Assembly: GCA_021234535.1 (NCBI GenBank)
Contig: CM037845.1
Span: forward strand, 3,314,501 to 3,378,500
Direction of reading: 5' to 3'
Origin: Stichopus chloronotus
Lineage: Eukaryota > Echinodermata > Holothuroidea > Aspidochirotida > Stichopodidae
DNA length: 64,000 nucleotides
Shown here: piece after piece, positions 59,100 to 64,000 of the stretch
Layout of the letters: every line of letters begins with the position of its first letter
How positions within the stretch are numbered: position 1 is the first letter of the stretch
Program-made: the position numbers and the translations under genes
Notes under the pieces: model-generated
Told to the model about the DNA's origin: nothing
Database searches by the model: none
Seen by the model: the letters and a program-made list of their open reading frames with translations, nothing else

Positions 59100-61160
59100 A
59101 GAGTCAATTCATGTGTTAACGGCCAGAGTGTTGCAGTATGATACTCGTGAGAAATTTACTGTAGGAAGAGAGTTATGATCACACTTTACCCTCCCTCCCC
59201 TCCCCTCCCCTCTATCCATCCATCTTCAGAAAAGAAAAAAAACATCCTTTGATATGTATTGTCTGATAATTTATGGTTGACTTTTGTGAAAGATGTTTTA
59301 CAAACCTTATCGTGGAAAAATCTCCAGAGAGCCCCAGGCTGCGCAAGGCTTTTTGAAATATTGTCATAACATCGGGTATCTTCATTTGCAGCATGCCCTT
59401 CGAGTCACAATGCTTTTAAGTGAAGCAGATAGGACAAAACAGATGCATCACACACACTTTTTGAACCTGTTTTAATACTCTCTCTTCCTGCGTAGTCCCT
59501 TTAAAGTAGGACATATGCAGTTGAACTCCATTGCCATGGAAGCGTGGAGTCTCGTTTAGAGCACGAGAGAGGCTTCGATTGTCATCAGAACAAGACTAAT
59601 GAAAGATTTCTACCATTTTGATGTTCTGCTTTGTTGAAACCAAACAGAGAAGCGATACTGTTCAGGCTGATTGAGAATGTGATGTCACTATTGACATTAA
59701 TCTCTATACCCTTTTGTGAAAAATAAATACTTTCAATTAATAAATAAAGATTTGAATCATTTAGTATCAAGCCATTAGGTGTGGATGAAAAATTTGGATT
59801 TCTCGGGATCAGTTATTGTACATAGAATAAAATTTAGAATTTCTCAGTTCATCAATCGATCGTTAAGATTTTAATTCCCCGGTATGTTATTAATTACAGA
59901 TTGAAATTAGAATTCCTCACCATACAGTGTCATCTATAGATTAAAATTAATTTTTCTTTGTAGCTTAATATAAGCAGTTTAAAAAAGATTCTTCAGTTTC
60001 ACCAAAACAAAGTAACCATATTGCCACTTTAAAGAATGATGGCCAATTTCTTACAATGAACTCAGCAAATAAATACACAAACACAAACTGAAAGTTTTGT
60101 GTCAAGGGTATTAAGAAACGCACTACCTGCAGCGGTTTATAATGGGTTTCATTTGTTTTGTGCAAGTTTTTTTGTAGGTAAATAAATGCTTTCTACAAGA
60201 TATTATTTCTTTCCTTTCTCTCCCCCACCCCTGCCCTTAAAAAAAAAAGGAAAAATGGAAGGAGATAAATCTGTTTTTGCTTGTTCAGTTTCTTAGAACA
60301 GGGGAATCAAGAGTTTTTTAAAGTCACCACCCTCATATGAATCTCTTATTTAATCGCCTTCCTACATTATTTTACTGCAAGTGTAGGAGGATTATTACAT
60401 TTGATCTCGGTCTTTTTTTGAATCCAGTACTCCAGGTCGTCATTTAAAATGTATGTCCTCTGATCAGAAAGTAGGAAACACGGAGTCACCTCGCCCTGCT
60501 TTACAATCACTCCCATTAGTGTTGCTTGCTTGAATCATATGTCAGTGTGTTGTTCATATAGTACCTTGTTTTGTGTTCAAAATTGCAGAAAACCTACTTT
60601 CTTTAAAGGCCTTTTTCAAATGATTTCTTATTTCAAGTTTGTCTTTGGGGACTACCTAAGGTTTGAGTATATGTTGTTTTTTTTTTGTTGCAACATTTCT
60701 TTTAGCTTTTTCGTGGTAATCAGCCCGTCAGTGCCATGCTAATTCTTCAGCGGGGAACAGTTTTAATATTTTGTAACTGATATTATTCGATTTTAAAAAT
60801 GGATGGTTTGGTCGTTTATCTGATTTTGTTGTAAAATCTGGAAAATCACAACACCAGGTATTTCTTTGGTAAATAAACTCTAGGGTTTTGTGCCTGCATT
60901 GATTACATTTCACATTGCATACCTTCAACCAAATATCCCAGTTGTCACTCAAACATATGCAGTAATTTGAAGTCAATCAACCTCAAAATGAATGTCGCAC
61001 GATGTATTTTGTTGCACAAAGTCAAGGGACATTCATGGTACATCCACAAATATTTATATTCTGTAGCACTGATGCAGTTTCAGAGATGTATACACGTCGC
61101 CGGCTGAACCTTTGGGGCCAGGCTAACGTTGGTTTCGTAACCTTAGTAGTTAGAAGTAGA
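59100..61160. other. Intron 6, nothing recognised
   Basis: Contains CCCTCCCCTCCCCT at 59190-59210 and repeated AATTTAGAATTTCTC / AAATTAGAATTCCTC words near 59830-59945 (weak ~50 bp tandem). No exon. Confidence 0.5.
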
Positions 61161-61164
61161 AGAT

Positions 61165-61250
61165 GCATTATTTGAAGTTTGTAAAGTTTGGGTGAGCCAA
61201 TTATTGTTGAGCAACAAAAAAACCAAATTTCTGTCTGTGAGAAACTTTTT
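61165..61250 (-). repeat. ~250 bp dispersed repeat, partial inverted copy
   Basis: On the minus strand it reads ACAGAAATTTGGTTTTTTTG, TTGCTCAACAATAATTGG and CTCACCCAAACTTTAC, matching the first half of the other copies. Confidence 0.65.
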
Positions 61251-61469
61251 TTTTTTTTAAAAGAAGGCCACTGTCCTTATTTTGAATGATCTGTCATAAA
61301 AAAAAAATTGGTCATAAAAATGTAATTGCTATCTTTGTAAAACAGAGACACCATTTGGCTTTAACAACTCATGAACATGGATGTCGTGAATATGTATGCA
61401 AAATGCTAAACTGTCTTTACTTCAATGTGATTTAAAGATTAAGGTCTTATGCAACTATGCCATGATGTG

Positions 61470-61785
61470 AATCCTGATTAGAGACATAGGATCATGAAAT
61501 GGATCAGTTCTCAGGATCAGATCCTTCTGAAGACTGGATCATGCTCTGTTCCTGACTGAGACTGGATCTCATTCTGATCCTGTTTGAGTTCAGCTCACAT
61601 TCTAGTTCTGGCTGACACCAAATCACATTCTGGTCATGATACCCTCAAGACTTTGCCCGGTCCTTGTTGACACAAATCAGTCAAGACTATATCACATATT
61701 CCCTGATTTTAGTGGAGGTCCTATTTTGGCCCTTATGGAGGAGACTGGACCTTTATTTTGATCCTGTATGAAGGATGGGATTGTA
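61470..61785 (+). repeat. ~30 bp degenerate tandem repeat
   Basis: Words like GACTGGATCATGCTCTG, GAGACTGGATCTCATTCTGA and TCCTGTTTGAG recur about ten times in intron 6. Confidence 0.7.
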
Positions 61786-62749
61786 TATAATTGCAGTGTT
61801 AATTTTTGCATTTGAATTCAGATCCAGTGCTCATACTTAGTAGTGATTTAAGACCCTGTTGCCTAGCAGAATTCCTTCATTTTATGAGTGAATGATTGTA
61901 AAAACTTCAAGTAAATTCCATCTTTATGAAGTATTCCTACATCATCAGGGACTTTTCACACTTGCCGATCAAATCTCAGATTTTACCACATCTCAAGTTA
62001 AAACGTTGAAAGGAATCTTATCGACACTAATTGGTCATTAATGCTAAACGTCTAACCCTATTTGAGTTTTATCTGTAATCATCTGATCCATTACGACAAG
62101 TTTTAATGGGTCTGTCGTCTTCCCTGTCTGTGTACCACTCTGCTGTTGCATATCTGACGATCTTCAACCTTTTAGTCGTACTGCATCGGTTCTATGAACG
62201 TAGTCTTTCGACACCCTTTACCCTTTGAGTAGCAGCCTGTGACACTTTCTGCAAAATTGATAGGATTTGTATTCCTTTCAAGTACATGAATATTCATAAA
62301 TCTGTTGGTTGATTGATCACTTCCTCCCTTGTGGGAACAAACAGAAGGTGGCAAAAAAAAAATGGATGGTGTATTTTTTGATCTTTGAGATGTTAGCTGA
62401 CATTTAATGCCATATATACATTTTTTTTGCGACTGATTTTTCATCAACTTGCTGTGTTACATTTCATGTCTTTTGTGTATTTGCTTTTCTGTTACCTTTT
62501 GTCAACATTTCTTTCATACATTGTTTTAATCTTTTTGAAGCCTGTGTCGCTTGTGAATGCGCATAGATACAGAGTATGGCTAATATTAAAAAAAAGGTGT
62601 AACTGATTAGAACGTTTGGTATTTCTTTCATTAGTACTTTTTTTGCATAATCAAGGCAACCAATCTCAGTGAATGCGAGACACCTATTTGATTCAGATTA
62701 TGACCAAATTTTCTCATATTTTCATATAATAATATATTGTCTTTCACAG

Positions 62750-62870
62750 AAAAGCAAACTGGCCAATTCCTTGAAGAAAAACTTTGTGAAACGCACAGAA
62801 CGGCCGTCAGAGACCCGTCAGAAAATATCTTCCTCAGAAGAACACTTATTGCCCGGAACCTCTGCATCAG
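62750..62870 (+). CDS. Exon 7 (residues 199-239), basic segment
   Basis: A 121 nt exon after ATTGTCTTTCACAG, donor CATCAG|GTGAGA. Enters in phase 0, leaves in phase 1. It encodes KSKLANSLKKNFVKRTERPS (199-218) and a Ser/Glu-rich remainder. The Lys-rich amphipathic start suggests a membrane- or nucleic-acid-contacting patch or a nuclear localisation signal; this is inference only. The frame remains open for 150 nt into the intron, but the consensus donor and phase match to exon 8 argue for splicing at 62870. Confidence 0.87.
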
Positions 62871-63074
62871 GTGAGAGAGCCCGTCCACAGAAATTTTGGA
62901 AGAAGAAAAAAGTTACAAAACAACAATTTATAGCAGTATTTGTCAGTGGGGTCATCTGTTTCAGAATAACCTGCCAATTTTCCACGATTATCAGGTCTTT
63001 CTCTCATTTTTGTCATACTTGATTTGAAGCAAGAAAATTTTCAGGAAGACAACTACTGGAATTGTGAACTAATT

Positions 63075-63612
63075 TTGATTGAATCTGTGGATATTGAATG
63101 CCAGGTAAATCTGGGAATATCACTATTTTTTACTGATGGCAAGATGAGGCTGTGAATATTATCTCAAATTTCAGCCAGTAGAATCTGTGAGTGTCAGCTC
63201 CTCAAATTGATGGCCAAGTTAACTATGACCATTACTCCTTTAAACTGTGACCAAGTGATTTTGTGAATTTTATGCTGTCAAATTGTGGCCAGGTAAATTG
63301 GTGAATATCATCAACACCAACTGGTGGCCAGGTGGATCTGGTAATATTATTATCTTAGATCAATGGCCAGGTGAATTCACTAGCATCATTTGTTTCAAAT
63401 TCTGGCCAGGTACTTCTGTGGATGTCATTCCCTCAGATTGGTGGCTAATTAAACGTGTAAATATCGTTATCTCAAGTTGTGCCCTTGTGAATCTGTGAAA
63501 TCATAAATATTATCATTGTTGCCAGATGAATATCATTCCGTCAGATTGAATTTGCGAATATCATTATATATTGCATTGTGACAAGTTAAATGCGTGAAAT
63601 ATTCCCTCAGAT
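63075..63612 (+). repeat. ~40 bp minisatellite, about 13 units
   Basis: Unit approximates TGGCCAGGTGAATCTGTGAA followed by TATCATTATCTCAGAT. It lies in intron 7 and ends 280 bp before exon 8. Several units contain CAGGTA or CAGGTG, which look like splice donors. Confidence 0.85.
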
Positions 63613-63890
63613 TATGTTGTTTGTCTCTTATCCCACTCCACTCTTCCTTCACCTTTTGATTATGTCAAAGAATCCATAAATATCTTTTATCGTAACAGAG
63701 AATTCTCTGGACTTGAGAGCATAGAGTTGATGTTTCATTTAATGCATACATGGCTAGGCTTGCTATCTTGTTGCTATGGAGAAGATCACTTTAATCTTTT
63801 TTGTGGAGAGAGTGGAATATTTTAGCTACTCTTATTTTAGCTCTCTCTCATTATTCTGAGATTTTTGTTTCTCTTTTAATACAATTTCAG

Positions 63891-64000
63891 ATACTTCTTC
63901 CATCCAAGATGAGGGCACCACAACTCCACCCGAATTTGAACAGAGTCCGCCCAAGCAAGAATACTCGAGGAAGATCTACAATGACGTCTTTGACGACGTA
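63891..64000 (+). CDS. Exon 8, 5' part (residues 239-275), cut by window end
   Basis: Acceptor is a strong T-rich tract ending ACAATTTCAG. The first two bases complete the Asp codon left by exon 7. The frame is open to the last base of the window and encodes a Thr/Pro/Glu-rich stretch, then KQEYSRKIYNDVFDDV (260-275). The YSRKIYNDVFDD part looks like the edge of a structured region. No donor is seen before the window ends, so the exon continues. Confidence 0.85.
   Translation, partial: MLLPSKMRAPQLHPNLNRVRPSKNTRGRSTMTSLTT

Larger units (their letters stand above)
32072..64000 (+). other. Partial multi-exon gene, 8 exons seen, unidentified (possible SLY/SASH-like adaptor)
   Basis: Eight + strand segments, each with an AG acceptor and GT donor where expected, join into one open frame of 825 nt (275 codons) that continues past the window. 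Splice phases match at all seven junctions (0, 2, 1, 1, 0, 0, 1), which is hard to get by chance. The product is hydrophilic with no signal peptide or membrane segment, so it is probably cytosolic or nuclear. It is Ser-rich at residues 42-67 and 79-108, has a basic patch at 117-146, a likely helical hairpin at 160-186 followed by a charged helix (187-198) and a Lys-rich stretch (199-215), then an acidic/Pro tail. The EE...V...T..EA pattern at 164-183 recalls, from memory, the segment following the N-terminal region of SASH1-type proteins, but this is weak and the SH3/SAM domains that would settle it lie outside the window. Confidence refers to there being a real gene, not to the family. Confidence 0.85.

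Noticed and set aside
62669..63022. 117-codon frame around exon 7
   Set aside because: Only 62750-62870 has coding character and splice sites; the rest is intron read-through.
1..64000. tRNA, rRNA, snRNA genes
   Set aside because: No B-box-like GGTTCGAATCC with a paired A-box, and no rRNA or snRNA core sequence, was noticed on either strand; a covariance-model scan was not possible here.

Overview
The window reads as nuclear DNA of an animal, most likely a marine invertebrate deuterostome (echinoderm-like). It is AT-rich, almost all non-coding, crowded with microsatellites, 30-40 bp minisatellites, small inverted-repeat elements and dispersed repeats. Coding signal occurs only as short reading frames bounded by GT/AG splice sites and separated by kilobase introns. 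No operon, Shine-Dalgarno site, CRISPR array, rRNA or tRNA was found. The taxonomic guess rests on general sequence character, not on a diagnostic gene.

Right half (32-64 kb): the one gene that can be assembled with good support is on the + strand. Eight exons (32072-32191, 37210-37268, 55615-55661, 56122-56334, 57080-57198, 59061-59096, 62750-62870, 63891-64000) join in a single open frame of 275 codons with matching splice phase at every junction, and the gene runs off the right edge. The N-terminal product is hydrophilic, serine-rich and basic, with one helix-forming segment near residues 160-198 and a second basic segment after it. It was not identified with certainty. A faint resemblance to the SLY/SASH adaptor family is noted as a hypothesis. 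The first exon and the 18.3 kb second intron are less certain than the last six exons.

Interleaved with the first two exons is a second phase-compatible pair (32788-32991 and 35311-35497, the latter ending in a stop). It may be the 3' end of an upstream gene, an alternative transcript, or a decayed coding segment. One or two further exon-like segments (14386-14524, 30449-30598) are weak candidates.

Left half (1-32 kb) and the introns: these hold repeats. Main items are a foldback pair (236-500 / 2205-2470), a 150 bp-period tandem rich in AGGTCA half-sites (690-1200, related copies at 43.7 and 47.7 kb), a family of about 60 bp repeats that each end in a strong GTAAGT splice-donor sequence (five copies), a MITE-like family (five copies), a 1.12 kb element with 20 bp terminal inverted repeats and a TAAA target duplication (40735-41854), a pair of ~500 bp repeats (52.98 and 58.42 kb), and six minisatellite arrays. 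All coordinates of repeats are by eye and may be off by tens of bases.
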